From NCBI GenBank assembly GCA_017999985.1, contig JAGNKU010000001.1:425276-489275 (forward strand): a stretch of DNA of 64,000 bases, in the 5' to 3' direction. Positions within the stretch are counted from its first letter, which is position 1. Each line of letters opens with the position of its first letter. This DNA comes from Phycisphaerae bacterium (GTDB lineage Bacteria; Planctomycetota; Phycisphaerae; UBA1845; Fen-1342). Position numbers and translations under genes: made by a program. This document shows positions 51,530 through 60,622 of the stretch, piece after piece. The notes beneath the pieces are model-generated. The model saw only the letters and a program-made list of their open reading frames with translations, ran no database searches and was not told the DNA's origin.

Positions 51530-53155
51530 TTACATCCCCATCCCGCCGCGGCCGGGCATCTTTTCCTCTTTGTCTTCCTTGATTTCGCTGATCGCCGCAT
51601 CCGTCGTCAGCAGCAGGCCCGCGACGCTGGCCGCGTTCTCCAGGGCGATGCGCTCCACCTTCAGCGGCACGATCACGCCCATCTTCACCAGGTCGCCGTA
51701 CTCTTCGGTCAACGCGTTGTAGCCGAAGTTGCCCTTGTTCTCGGTCACCTTCTGGCACACGATCGACCCATCCAAGCCGGCGTTCTCCGCGATCTGCTTG
51801 ATCGGCGCCCGCAGCGCCCGGCGGATGATGTCCACGCCGGTCTTCTGATCGCCGCGGGCCTTCTTGGCGGCCGCGTCGAGCGCCTCGTCGCAGCGCAGCA
51901 CGGCCACGCCGCCGCCGGGCAGAATACCCTCTTCGACCGCTGCCCGGCAGGCATGCAACGCGTCCTCGACGCGGGCCTTCTTTTCCTTCATCTCGACCTC
52001 GGTCGCGGCGCCGACGTTGATCTGCGCCACGCCGCCCGACAGCTTCGCGAGCCGCTCTTCCAGCTTCTCGCGGTCATAATCGCTGGTGGTCGCGTTAATC
52101 TCGTTCTTGATGGCCTCGATGCGGCCCTTCACCTTGGTAGGGTCGCCGGCACCCTCGATGATCGTGCAGGTTTCCTTGTCCACGACGACGCGCTTGGCGC
52201 GGCCAAGCTCATTAGTCGCGAGCTTCTCGAGGCTGATGCCGAGATCTTCGAATACGGCCGTGCCGCCGGTGAGCGTGGCAATGTCTTCCAGCATGGCCTT
52301 GCGGCGATCGCCGAAGCCGGGGGCCTTGACCGCGCAGCACTGCAGGATGCCGCGGAGCTTGTTGAGCACGAGCGTCGCCAGCGCTTCGCCTTCGACGTCC
52401 TCGGCGATGACGAGCAGCGGCTTGCCGGCCTTCGCGATCTGCTCCAGCAGCGGCAGCAGGTCCTTCACCGACGAGATCTTCTTCTCGTGGACCAGGATGT
52501 ACGGGTTGTCGAGCGCGACTTCCATCGACTCCGGCTTGTTCACGAAGTGCGGCGAGATGTAGCCCTTGTCGAACTGCATGCCTTCGACCAGGTCCACGGT
52601 CGTCTCGATGCTCTTGCCCTCTTCGACCGTAATCACGCCATCTTTGCCGACCTTGTCCATGGCCTCGGCGATGCGGTCGCCGATCTCCTTGTCCTGGTTG
52701 GCGGCGCACATGCCGACCTGGGCGATCTGGTCCTTGCCCTTCACCGGCACGGCCTGCTTCTTCAGCGCGTCGATCACCGCCGACACGGCTAGATCAATCC
52801 CGCGCTTCAGCTCCATCGCGTTCGCGCCGGCGGCGAGGTTCTTCAGCCCCTCGTCATAGATCGCTTCGGCGTAGATGGTCGCGGTGGTGGTGCCGTCGCC
52901 GGCGTCCTTGGAGGTCTTGCTGGCGACCTCCTTGACCATCTGGGCGCCCATGTTCTCGTAGGCGTCCTCGAGCTCGATTTCCTTCGCGACGCTCACGCCG
53001 TCCTTCGTGACGGTCGGCGCGCCGAACGACTTCTCCAGCACAACGTTGCGGCCGCGCGGGCCGAGCGTCACCTTGACCGCCTTCGCCAACTGCCGCACGC
53101 CCCGGCGAATCGCCTCGCGGGCTTCCATGTCATACGCAATCTTCTTCGCAGCCAT
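51530..53155 (-). CDS. groEL: Chaperonin GroEL (60 kDa)
   Basis: A 541-residue GroEL, full length, with T-L-G-P-R-G-R-N-V near the N-terminus, D-G-T-T-T-A-T in the ATP site, the apical-domain helices and a short C-terminal G-G-M tail (M-P-G-R-G-G-M-G-M). It forms the folding chamber with GroES in the cytosol. A 165-bp gap separates it from groES, where a second copy of a TGTCAAACTGGCAG motif lies, so it may have its own promoter. The N-terminus M-A-A-K-K-I-A-Y is typical. GGGAGAG precedes the ATG. Confidence 0.98.
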   Translation of the reverse strand: MAAKKIAYDMEAREAIRRGVRQLAKAVKVTLGPRGRNVVLEKSFGAPTVTKDGVSVAKEIELEDAYENMGAQMVKEVASKTSKDAGDGTTTATIYAEAIYDEGLKNLAAGANAMELKRGIDLAVSAVIDALKKQAVPVKGKDQIAQVGMCAANQDKEIGDRIAEAMDKVGKDGVITVEEGKSIETTVDLVEGMQFDKGYISPHFVNKPESMEVALDNPYILVHEKKISSVKDLLPLLEQIAKAGKPLLVIAEDVEGEALATLVLNKLRGILQCCAVKAPGFGDRRKAMLEDIATLTGGTAVFEDLGISLEKLATNELGRAKRVVVDKETCTIIEGAGDPTKVKGRIEAIKNEINATTSDYDREKLEERLAKLSGGVAQINVGAATEVEMKEKKARVEDALHACRAAVEEGILPGGGVAVLRCDEALDAAAKKARGDQKTGVDIIRRALRAPIKQIAENAGLDGSIVCQKVTENKGNFGYNALTEEYGDLVKMGVIVPLKVERIALENAASVAGLLLTTDAAISEIKEDKEEKMPGRGGMGM

Positions 53156-53282
53156 CGACCTCTCCCAATCATTGGACCTGGAGCCAACCCCATCGCGCCG
53201 GGGCTCACCGGGCCAGCGATGTCATAAAATATTGTCCCAAAACACGTTAAAGCCTTGCACCACAGCCCGCTCGCGACGCCGC

Positions 53283-53296
53283 TGTCAAACTGGCAG
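53283..53296. promoter_or_regulatory. TGTCAAACTGGCAG motif in the groES-groEL gap
   Basis: A 14-bp word identical to that at 53889-53902 ahead of groES. Extended by one base it is the near-dyad CTGTCA-AAC-TGGCAG. On the minus strand it reads CTGCCAGTTTGACA, which contains a perfect TTGACA -35 word. Confidence 0.4.
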
Positions 53297-53320
53297 TCGG
53301 CGAAGCGGCGGCCGAGGCAT

Positions 53321-53617
53321 CTAGTCCAGGACGGCGAGGATATCGCTCTCGTCCATGATGATCATTTCTTCGCCGTCGACTTTGACCTCGGTGCCGGCGT
53401 AGCTGCTGAACAGCACCTGGTCGCCCTTCTTGACTTGCAAGGCCTGGCGTTTGCCGGTGTCCAGCAGGCGGCCGTCGCCGACGCTGAGCACGGTGCCGCG
53501 CTTGGGCTTTTCCTTGGCGGAGTCCGGCAGGACGATGCCGCCGGCCGTTTTCTCTTCCGCGTCCAACCGCTTGACCAGGACTTTTTCCCCGAGGGGCCGG
53601 ATTGAGACCTTGCTCAT
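53321..53617 (-). CDS. groES: Co-chaperonin GroES (10 kDa)
   Basis: A 98-residue GroES with [10 protein letters not shown] near the start, the mobile loop [11 protein letters not shown], and [11 protein letters not shown] near the end. It caps GroEL. It lies upstream of groEL on the same strand with a longer gap than in most operons. Confidence 0.98.
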   Translation of the reverse strand: MSKVSIRPLGEKVLVKRLDAEEKTAGGIVLPDSAKEKPKRGTVLSVGDGRLLDTGKRQALQVKKGDQVLFSSYAGTEVKVDGEEMIIMDESDILAVLD

Positions 53618-53784
53618 ACGCTCTCCTTGAGTCTACTAACCGTGTCGCGCCGCTTCACGTGCGGGAGCGGGATTGCCTGTTGGGCTGCCGTGCGCGGCCA
53701 AACGGTGCGCGCACCCCGCAGCCGATGGGATCAGCAAACACCGTGCCACGGGCGCGACGGGCTGCCCCCCGGCAAGATTGAACT

Positions 53785-53811
53785 GTAACTTGCCTTGGGA
53801 ACGAGTGTTAC
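53785..53811. promoter_or_regulatory. Degenerate CIRCE-like inverted repeat
   Basis: GTAACTTGC-N9-GAGTGTTAC has the 9-9-9 layout of CIRCE (TTAGCACTC-N9-GAGTGCTAA), but only 6 of 9 pairs are complementary and 11 of 18 arm bases fit. It is 168 bp upstream of groES. HrcA control is possible but weakly supported. Confidence 0.3.
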
Positions 53812-53888
53812 ATGGCACTTCCCGGCACCGGGCGATGGCGCACGGCGTTCGTGTAATGGTCGGCGACGGCCCGCTCGTGTCAGGCGGA

Positions 53889-53902
53889 TGTCAAACTGGC
53901 AG
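53889..53902. promoter_or_regulatory. TGTCAAACTGGCAG motif upstream of groES
   Basis: Identical over 14 bp to the motif at 53283-53296. The repeat of the word before both chaperonin genes suggests a shared operator or promoter part. Confidence 0.4.
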
Positions 53903-53948
53903 GTTGTGAGGGCAGCGACGAAGGGGCGCCCGGGGCCCCGGCTGCGGA

Positions 53949-54407
53949 TCAGTGCCCGCCGAGATCCTGGTTGAAGGCAAACATGACGATCATGTTCTCG
54001 CGCTGCTCGTGCTGGGCGACAATGGCCATGAAGCGCTGCACGCGGGCACAGGCGTCGCCGACCAGGACGTGGTCTTCCGGGCGGGTGGCGGCAAGGTCGT
54101 TGCGGATGGCCTCGCCCATGCGCAGGAGCTGGCCGTGCTCGGACTGGATCGACTCGACCTGGCGCGCGAGGGTCGGCCGCTCCTTGAGGATGACGCCCAG
54201 GTAGCCGTCCTTTTCCTTCATCGCGATGCAGCGCTCGATGTGCGCCTGGAGGCGATCGAACGCGGCGCGCAAGCCGTCCAGCCATTGGGCGCTGTGCATG
54301 CTAGGCATGGCGGCGATATGTTCCTTCAGCACCTGACTGAGCTGCAGCAGGGCCTTGTGCTCCTCCTGCAGCCGCAGCCCGAGTTGATCATCCAGGTTCG
54401 AACTCAT
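53949..54407 (-). CDS. Hemerythrin-like HHE domain protein
   Basis: A 152-residue helical protein with metal-binding His/Glu positions of hemerythrin-like HHE domains: E-E-H-K-A near 16, H-I-E-R near 56, E-H-G-Q near 90, Q-H-E-Q-R-E-N near 134 and a terminal G-H. It probably binds a di-iron centre for oxygen, NO or iron handling. AAGGAG precedes the ATG at 54407; the longer frame has no ribosome site. Confidence 0.85.
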   Translation of the reverse strand: MSSNLDDQLGLRLQEEHKALLQLSQVLKEHIAAMPSMHSAQWLDGLRAAFDRLQAHIERCIAMKEKDGYLGVILKERPTLARQVESIQSEHGQLLRMGEAIRNDLAATRPEDHVLVGDACARVQRFMAIVAQHEQRENMIVMFAFNQDLGGH

Positions 54408-54481
54408 CGCGAATCTCCTTCGCCGCCCGCCACCTCTCAACCTTAGCCGGCATCGCCACGACCAGCGGAGGCCGGCGCCAC

Positions 54482-54487
54482 ACTATA
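54482..54487 (-). promoter_or_regulatory. Possible -10 element of the hemerythrin gene
   Basis: TATAGT on the minus strand, 75 nt upstream of the hemerythrin ATG. Confidence 0.35.
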
Positions 54488-54620
54488 CGGCACGAGCGGC
54501 CAATTTTCACCCTCCCAACGCGCCGCGCTCTGCGCGCCCGACACGCATGCCAAAGGGGCACCGACCTCTGGTCAGTCGCGACAACCCGGGAACCTGTCCC
54601 CCACAGTTCCGAGAGTCGCC

Positions 54621-55919
54621 CTATACGTCGAAGTACAGGCAAAACTCGTACGGGTGCGGCCGGACGCGCAGGGCCGCGATCTCATCGCGACGCTTCTGCG
54701 CGATCCATGTGCCCAGCCAATCCGCCGTCAGCACGTCGCCCGCCTGCAAGTACGCGTGGTCGGACTCCAGCGCGGCAAGCGCGGCATCGAGGGTGACCGG
54801 CGGCAAACACGCCGGCAGCGAGCCAGGCTCGGTCCGCTGCACGATCCCGTCCAGCGCCGCCAGCAGCAGCGCGCTGCACGCCACGTACGGATTGCAGCTC
54901 AAATCGGCGGCCGTGAACCCGATCCAGCCGGCGGCGTCAGCGTCCGCCGGCGCAAACAAAGCGGCGTCACCGCCCGTACCGCCAAGCTCCGCGGCGAGTC
55001 GCCGATAGCTGTTTGTTGTCGGACAAGTCAATGCCAGCAGACTTGCGGCGTGCCGCCGCCAGCCCCCGAGCGCCCAACGCCCCTGGTCCGACTGCCCCGC
55101 CGTGCCCAGCAGCGGCTGCCCGTCTTTCAACAGCGATAGCCCGATCGGCAAACCGCTGCCGCGCTCGCCGAACAGCGGCTGCGGCATGAACGTGGCGACC
55201 TTGCCGTGCCGGGCGGCGACGTTGCGGACGACGTACTTGCAGATCATAAGCCGGTCGGCCAGCCGCAGCAGCGGCGCGGGCTGCAGGCTGATCGTCGCCT
55301 GTCCGCCGGTCGCCGGGCCGTGGCGGTGGGCCCGCACCGGCACGCTGCAAGCGCCAAGTGCCGCGACCATCTCGCTGCGCAGGTTCTGCAGGCTGTCGGC
55401 GGGCATGAGGGCGCCGTGGCCCTCGCCGATACGCAGTTGCGTGCCGAGATTGTCCGCCTCGTCGCGGCCGCGACGCCAGGCACCCTCGCGCGAGTCCACC
55501 TTGTAGCGGGCCGTGTGCAGGCCCTGCTCGTACACCGCCTGGTCGAACACGAAGAACTGCACGTCCGCGGCGCAGTGCGCCGCGTCCGCAATCTTTGACG
55601 TCGTGAGGTACCGCTCGGCACGCCGGGCGACCGCCCGCGGATCGCGCGGATCATCCCGCCCAGTGCGCGCATCCCGGCTGTCGCAGAGCAGCGCGAGCGT
55701 CGGGTGCTGGCAGAAGGGGTCGAGAAACGCGCTCTCGGCATCGGGCACGAGCCGCCGGTCGCCGCCGCACGCGAACCCCCCGGCGACGCGCGGCGCGGTG
55801 AACTCCGCCACCGGGATCGTCACATGCGCACACGCCGCCGGCAGCTCCATGTAACGCAGGTCGACGAACTCGACCTCGTGCTCGCGCGCCAGCTCGACCA
55901 GTTCCTCCGGCGTCATCAC
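54621..55919 (-). CDS. Glutamine synthetase-like protein lacking catalytic residues (pseudoenzyme)
   Basis: A 432-residue protein that aligns by eye over the GSI length: N-terminal T-P-E-E-L-V-E-L with F-V-D-L-R-Y-M-E-L-P, a core with L-R-S-E-M and A-T-F-M-P-Q-P-L-F-G-E-R-G-S-G, and A-A-D-L-S-C-N-P-Y-V-A-C near the end. The metal and substrate residues are altered: the HHEVATAGQ block reads H-R-H-G-P-A-T-G-G-Q, the M-H-x-H after NGSG reads L-P-I-G-L, and E-F-R-x-P-D reads I-G-F-T-A-A-D. The fold seems kept but catalysis should be lost. A regulatory or binding role is possible. No ammonium gene is adjacent. It is one intact frame, so it is not an obvious pseudogene. Confidence 0.85.
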   Translation of the reverse strand: MMTPEELVELAREHEVEFVDLRYMELPAACAHVTIPVAEFTAPRVAGGFACGGDRRLVPDAESAFLDPFCQHPTLALLCDSRDARTGRDDPRDPRAVARRAERYLTTSKIADAAHCAADVQFFVFDQAVYEQGLHTARYKVDSREGAWRRGRDEADNLGTQLRIGEGHGALMPADSLQNLRSEMVAALGACSVPVRAHRHGPATGGQATISLQPAPLLRLADRLMICKYVVRNVAARHGKVATFMPQPLFGERGSGLPIGLSLLKDGQPLLGTAGQSDQGRWALGGWRRHAASLLALTCPTTNSYRRLAAELGGTGGDAALFAPADADAAGWIGFTAADLSCNPYVACSALLLAALDGIVQRTEPGSLPACLPPVTLDAALAALESDHAYLQAGDVLTADWLGTWIAQKRRDEIAALRVRPHPYEFCLYFDV

Positions 55920-56124
55920 GGGCTCCTTCTCAGCAGGACCAGCGTGTCATTGTCGGGGGAAACCGGAAAGGCGCCAAACGGCGCCCGATTCGCGCGCAGT
56001 CTTCACCGATCCGCAGCACGGCAGCACAGAACCCCCCGCGCCAGCGACGCGTACCGTGGCCGCGGCGAGCCCGCCAGTGCTGTTGCAGCCGGCGCTGCCG
56101 GGCGTTGCAGCGTCGTCGCCTCCG

Positions 56125-57918
56125 TCAGTCTCCGCTGCTCAGCAGCGTGACGAACGGATTGATATCACCGAAACCCAGCGTGAGGTCACCGTTGCAGTCG
56201 CCCGCCAGGGGGTCGCAGTCCGGGTATACCGCGTCGTAAGCCCCCGGGTTGGACAAGGCCAGCACGAACGGGTTGATGTCGCCGAAATTCACGGCCTCGT
56301 CGCAGTTCAGATCGCCGATCCGGCGCTGGAAGCGGTTGTAGTACGGCGTCGTGCCATAGAAGTAGATCAGCCCGTAGCTCAGTTCGCTGTTATTCGCCGT
56401 GTCCCGGGGCGTCCAACTGAGCGCGGTCCATGTGCCGGTCGACACATCGTTGTTGTTCACGCGAATGGCATCATGCCACAGACCAGGGGCGTAGTTCCGA
56501 CGGTAGCGAATGAGCACGTCGTCCGGCTCGCCGGTCTCGTGCGTGAAAACAATCGCCGTCCCCGCGCCGCCGCGCGCCGTCACGTCGGCCATCTGGTATG
56601 GGCCTTCCCCCGCGAGGGGCTCGCCGATGTAGTTGTAGTAATCCCACGTCTCCCCGCCATCGTGCGTGATGAAGTAGCGAATGCCTTGGCCGTTGGTCAT
56701 GTAAAGCTCATGGGCACAAATGATGTGGTCGTCATAGGCGGAGATGGCGCTCCGGTCGTGGCTGCCGTCGAACGGCGCGGAGGTCGCCTCGCTCCAGCCG
56801 GTCGTGGACCGTCGCAGCACGTGCACGCGGCTGTCGGTGCCGATGTAGGACAGGAAGACGTAGTAGGTGGCGAAACCGGGATTCCAGCACAGATCGAGTC
56901 CACTGTCCGCCGCGACCCCGGCCGGCGACGTTTCCGTGAACGAAGTCCCGTCGGTCGATTCATCCCACGCAAAGCGCACGCTGTTGTCGCTCTGGCACAC
57001 GGCATAGTAAATGCGATTGTCGGCGGAATCCGTGTTCGCCGCGAGCTTCGCCTCGGTGATCGTGCTCGGCGTGGCGTCGAAGACGGTGGTGTAGGCGTAG
57101 GCGATGTCCACTGCACCCGTGCTCACCAGGCACCGGCGCAGGCGGGCTTCATCGGCGGAGTTGCTGGCGACGTAGCCCACGTACACATAGTCGGAGACCA
57201 CGACCATGTCGACGCTCACCGCCTGCTGGCCCGCGCCGGCGGACCAGAAATACGTCTCGGCCCATGAGTTGCCGTCGGTGGTCGACTGGTACAGTGCCCA
57301 GCCGTTGTTCGCGTCCCATCGCACGACGGCGAAGAGCTTCCCGGTGGCGGCGTCGTAGTCGAGCACAGGGGTATAGCCGCCGGTGCGCGTGCCGATCCGC
57401 ACGTCAGTGAAGCGGGGCGACGCACCCGCCGGCTGCGGCGTGATCCAGTTTACGCCCAGCGCGACCGACGCGCCGTCGGATTCCAGCCACGCGAGCTTCT
57501 CAATCGCCGAGTCATAGTCGCCAGCGTCCCATGCCGCTTCGATCTCGCGCGCGGGCGCGCTCAACAGGTCGCGCGTTGCGGACGGCAGCTCCACCTGAAT
57601 CTGCGCGTTACGCCGCGTGTCGTCGTCCCAGGCGCGAAGCCGCTCCGCCAGGGAAACGTCGGCCGGCGTCACGTAGCTGACCTGGTCGGGTTGGCTGGCG
57701 GCGGCACGCGGCGCGGCCGTATCGACCGCCGCCACCGGCTGCCACATGTCGTTCAGTCCCGGATCCAACAACGTTGCAGTCGGCTTGGGCAGCGACGGGG
57801 GCTCGCCCGCAGGGTCGTCCGAGTACTCGTCGGCCAGCGCCTGGTTCACGCCCACCCCGGCGCACAGCATGAGCGCAACGGTCAGGAGACAATCAAAGAG
57901 ACGTCGATGGCTCGCCAT
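56125..57918 (-). CDS. Secreted propeller-like (BNR/sialidase-like) protein with dockerin-like tail
   Basis: A 597-residue exported protein: signal peptide (about 1-29), a region of about 100 residues rich in Ala and Asp, then beta-rich repeats with S-x-D-G-x-x-W/T-x-E-like Asp-box wording (T-T-D-G-N-S-W, T-H-D-G-G-E-T-W, E-S-T-D-G-T-S-F). A six-bladed propeller is likely. The last 60 residues have G-D-L-N-C-D-E-A-V-N-F-G-D-I-N and G-D-C-N-G-D-L-T-L-G-F-G-D-I-N, the dockerin-like pair of planctomycetes. Enzyme activity cannot be assigned. It stands alone; TACAAT on the minus strand at 58012-58017 could be its -10. Confidence 0.85.
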   Translation of the reverse strand: MASHRRLFDCLLTVALMLCAGVGVNQALADEYSDDPAGEPPSLPKPTATLLDPGLNDMWQPVAAVDTAAPRAAASQPDQVSYVTPADVSLAERLRAWDDDTRRNAQIQVELPSATRDLLSAPAREIEAAWDAGDYDSAIEKLAWLESDGASVALGVNWITPQPAGASPRFTDVRIGTRTGGYTPVLDYDAATGKLFAVVRWDANNGWALYQSTTDGNSWAETYFWSAGAGQQAVSVDMVVVSDYVYVGYVASNSADEARLRRCLVSTGAVDIAYAYTTVFDATPSTITEAKLAANTDSADNRIYYAVCQSDNSVRFAWDESTDGTSFTETSPAGVAADSGLDLCWNPGFATYYVFLSYIGTDSRVHVLRRSTTGWSEATSAPFDGSHDRSAISAYDDHIICAHELYMTNGQGIRYFITHDGGETWDYYNYIGEPLAGEGPYQMADVTARGGAGTAIVFTHETGEPDDVLIRYRRNYAPGLWHDAIRVNNNDVSTGTWTALSWTPRDTANNSELSYGLIYFYGTTPYYNRFQRRIGDLNCDEAVNFGDINPFVLALSNPGAYDAVYPDCDPLAGDCNGDLTLGFGDINPFVTLLSSGD

Positions 57919-58268
57919 TGAGAAGCTCCTTTGCCCATCCGATCAGGTCGCCGAGCCGCCCCGCCGACCGATTCACCCTTCCGCAGGCATGTGCCGCTGC
58001 GGCTCGCTTCCATTGTAATCAACGGCGAGCAGTGTGGTTCCACAAATCTGGGACTGCGCACGGGAAGTGGCCGGCGTACTTGAAGCCGGCATGAAGCCCC
58101 GGTGCATGCGCGGAATCGGCGGCCGCAGACCGCGCCAAGCTGCCGCACTGCGGGTCACGGTGGATAATGTGGTCCGATAATGGTCTTTGAGCCCTCTTCT
58201 CTACCGGCGAAGTTGGATGCCAGCAGCCTCAGCGCATGCCTGCTCGGGGCCACATCCGCAGATTGCGC
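57919..58268. other. Gap upstream of the propeller-like protein gene
   Basis: No gene seen. It contains a minus-strand TACAAT (58012-58017), about 94 nt upstream of the ATG at 57918, and a direct repeat GATAATG near 58163-58180. Otherwise featureless. Confidence 0.4.
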
Positions 58269-58565
58269 TCAAGAAGACTCCTGACCGCCTTTTCGCAAGC
58301 GCAGCCAAGCGGGGCGCAGGCAGTCGCGGAGCCATTCGGTCATGCGCAGGCCCCCGCCGCGCGTTTGGCTGCGATAGATGTGCCGCGCGACGTCCTCCGG
58401 CAACACCCGCGGACGCCGCCGGGACGCCAGCCACGCCCCCACCAGCCACAGCCGGCTGAGCAGGGCCGCCCGCCGGCGACGCAGTCGCGTCAGCGCTGCA
58501 CGGCCTGCCGGACGCTGCTGAGCACCTGCTCGGGGGAACGGGATGGAATCGCGGGCTGGCTCCAT
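58269..58565 (-). CDS. Small basic hypothetical protein (start uncertain)
   Basis: An open frame of up to 98 residues that overlaps the end of the 58490 gene by 76 bp. The C-terminal half (A-R-H-I-Y-R-S-Q-T-R, then T-E-W-L-R-D-C-L-R-P-A-W-L) is coherent and amphipathic rather than random. If real, it probably starts at an inner GTG or ATG and is cotranscribed with the gene upstream. No function recognised. Confidence 0.35.
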   Translation of the reverse strand: MEPARDSIPFPRAGAQQRPAGRAALTRLRRRRAALLSRLWLVGAWLASRRRPRVLPEDVARHIYRSQTRGGGLRMTEWLRDCLRPAWLRLRKGGQESS

Positions 58566-59083
58566 AACTGCTGTCGCTCAAGAATCGTCTTCGACTCGGC
58601 TTGGTAGTTTGATACGTGGCTGACCCCGCCCTCGGCCAAGTCGCCGCCGGCGTACTCCGCCGCCAGCAGCCACTGGGCCATGTCGTCGTCGTACTCGGCC
58701 GGGTAAATCAGCGCGGTCACGTAGCGGTAGCGCGCGACCTGGGGGCCCCGGTCGGCCAGGTGGACAAATGCCCGGCACGGCGCACCCTGCTCCCGCGCGA
58801 GGTGGGTCAGCGTCGCGAAGTCCTGCCGCGCCGCGGCCAAGTCATCGCGGTTGAAGAACATGCCGCTTTCGAGCTGGAACCGTTCCGGCGAAACGCCTTT
58901 CAGCTCCATCTGTCCGTCCGGCGTTGCCCGGACGATACGGTACGCCTTGCCGTGGTGGTACACCTCGTGTTCAAGCAGCAGCGCGACCTCTTCGGCCGTG
59001 TACCCGACCGCGGTCCATTCGCCGAAGTCAAAGAGGTACAGGCCGCGGTAGCGTTGCGATTGGTTCAGTTCCGGCAGCTTCAT
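58490..59083 (-). CDS. Hypothetical protein of unknown family
   Basis: A 197-residue soluble acidic protein without signal peptide or membrane segment. Notable parts are Y-R-G-L-Y-L-F-D-F-G-E-W near the N-terminus and a C-terminal half with S-N-Y-Q-A-E-S-K-T. I do not recognise the family. A TATAAT -10 lies 23 nt before the ATG, so it has its own promoter. A small overlapping frame follows at 58269-58565. Confidence 0.75.
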   Translation of the reverse strand: MKLPELNQSQRYRGLYLFDFGEWTAVGYTAEEVALLLEHEVYHHGKAYRIVRATPDGQMELKGVSPERFQLESGMFFNRDDLAAARQDFATLTHLAREQGAPCRAFVHLADRGPQVARYRYVTALIYPAEYDDDMAQWLLAAEYAGGDLAEGGVSHVSNYQAESKTILERQQLWSQPAIPSRSPEQVLSSVRQAVQR

Positions 59084-59106
59084 CGCAGACTCCGAGACAG
59101 CCCCCC

Positions 59107-59112
59107 ATTATA
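59107..59112 (-). promoter_or_regulatory. -10 element of the 58490-59083 gene
   Basis: Perfect TATAAT on the minus strand, 23 nt before the ATG at 59083. A -35 match is not evident. Confidence 0.5.
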
Positions 59113-59381
59113 CCGCGCCTTCGGGGATGCCATAGAAAGGGAGCGGGCGAGTCGAGCATGGGCGTTTGGCGGGACTCGACTCGCCCTTCATCAGGGGAAC
59201 GGAGGTTTATAAGCAGGATTCGCGACGGTTTCGCCGCTCGCACGGTCCGCACCGCCGGACAGGCGAGACACGCCATCCCGTGGCACGCCGCGAACCCCAA
59301 GCCATCATGGCAACATCGGTGGACGAACGACTGTTCAAGCCGTGGCGCGACCCAAGCTCAGCGTCCGCCACCGATGGGGTT

Positions 59382-59987
59382 TCAGGTTCGGTTCTCCTCC
59401 TCGGGCTGGCCGGTCCCGACCGGTGGCTCGCACGCGGGTGCCACCTCGCTCGGCACGGGGCCATCGACCAGTCCCCAAGCTAAGACCTCGTTACGCACCA
59501 GTTCCGCGAGGAACGGCCGGCTGACGACCCGATAGCCCAGCGCGAAGACCTGCGCTTCAATCTGCCCGGCCATGAAACGCGAAACCGAGTGCCGCAGCCC
59601 GTATCGTTTCTGCAGCGAAGCCACCAGCGCGGACTTCCGCCACGGAGCGCCCAGCGCGCCGGCCGGGTGCTCGTCCACGACGCGGATCCGCCGCCGCCGG
59701 GACGTCCGGAGCCGACGCTGCGCCGCCAGGTCGTCGGCGACGTCGGGCAGCCCGGTCTGCTGCAGCACGGAGCGCACGCACCGGTAAATGTAGTTCGTGG
59801 TCGGCGGGTTCGGCTCCTGCCATTCTTGCAGGTGCATCGCCACTGCCTTGGCCAGGGGCGCGGCTAGGCGCGCATCGTAGGCCCGCCCGCGCATCACCGC
59901 GGCCAGGCAGTTGGTGAGCTTCGTCAGGCTGAACCGTTCCAGCGTGCCGTCCTGCTTCGTGACCACGATTTGCCGGGTGCTCTTCAC
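59382..59987 (-). CDS. Tandem ATP-cone domain protein
   Basis: A 201-residue protein with two ATP-cone-like modules: K-Q-D-G-T-L-E-R-F-S-L-T-K-L near the N-terminus and W-R-K-S-A-L-V-A-S-L-Q-K-R-Y-G with A-L-G-Y-R-V-V-S-R-P-F in the second half. ATP cones bind ATP/dATP in ribonucleotide reductases and NrdR. No reductase body is attached. Its ATG overlaps the nrdR stop (ATGA), so it is made together with NrdR and may tune it or another nucleotide sensor (inference). Confidence 0.8.
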   Translation of the reverse strand: MKSTRQIVVTKQDGTLERFSLTKLTNCLAAVMRGRAYDARLAAPLAKAVAMHLQEWQEPNPPTTNYIYRCVRSVLQQTGLPDVADDLAAQRRLRTSRRRRIRVVDEHPAGALGAPWRKSALVASLQKRYGLRHSVSRFMAGQIEAQVFALGYRVVSRPFLAELVRNEVLAWGLVDGPVPSEVAPACEPPVGTGQPEEENRT

Positions 59988-60493
59988 GGAGTGGGCTTGC
60001 CCTCGAACAGGTCCTGCTGGCCCGGGATGTCGTGCGCCGAGCGCTCGATCAGATCCTGGGCCTCCTCGATGAAATCACCGACGTCCTCGAACTGTCGATA
60101 CACACTCGCGAACCGCACGTACGCCACTTTGTCCACTCGCCGCAGCACATCCGCGATCTTTTCCCCGATCGTCTGGCTCGAGACTTCCTTCTCGAACTTG
60201 GCGACCAGGTACTCCTCAACTTCGTCAACGACCTGCTCGATCCGCTCCGAGGAGATCGGCCGCTTGTACGCGGCCCGCAGGATGCCCTGCAGAATGTTGT
60301 CGCGGTTGTACGGGACGCGCGAGCCATCGCGCTTGATCACCGAGAGCTTGATACCCTCTTCGATCCGCTCGTACGTTGTGAAGCGCCGCCCACACTTCAG
60401 GCACCTGCGCCGACGACGAATGCATTGACTGTTGTCCGTGGCGCGCGAGTCAATGACCTTGTCGTCGTCTTCCTTGCAGAACGGACACCGCAT
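59984..60493 (-). CDS. nrdR: Transcriptional repressor NrdR
   Basis: A 169-residue repressor with a zinc ribbon (Cys3, Cys6, Cys31, Cys34) and an ATP-cone (about 48-138; K-R-D-G-S-R-V-P-Y-N-R-D). It represses ribonucleotide reductase genes when dATP is high. The start at 60493 gives the conserved M-R-C-P-F-C. A possible NrdR box lies 130 bp upstream in the divergent gap. It is coupled to the ATP-cone gene downstream. Confidence 0.97.
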   Translation of the reverse strand: MRCPFCKEDDDKVIDSRATDNSQCIRRRRRCLKCGRRFTTYERIEEGIKLSVIKRDGSRVPYNRDNILQGILRAAYKRPISSERIEQVVDEVEEYLVAKFEKEVSSQTIGEKIADVLRRVDKVAYVRFASVYRQFEDVGDFIEEAQDLIERSAHDIPGQQDLFEGKPTP

Positions 60494-60622
60494 GGAGCCC
60501 TGGTTCCGATCGCTGCGCACGGCCGTGGGCGACCGCCAAACCCAGCCACACGACCGCCAATGAGCCCGAGATCCCGCACCCGGGTGCGGCATCCACAGGT
60601 TGTTGACGCGTGCAGTGTAGAC

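Larger units (their letters stand above)
53618..53948. other. Gap upstream of groES
   Basis: About 330 bp without a gene. It contains the CIRCE-like dyad (53785-53811) and the TGTCAAACTGGCAG motif (53889-53902), and is the natural place for the groES promoter. No clear -10/-35 pair could be fixed by eye. Confidence 0.5.

Noticed and set aside
53785-53811. True CIRCE/HrcA operator
   Set aside because: Only 11 of 18 arm bases match and three of nine pairs fail, so it is listed only as a weak CIRCE-like feature.
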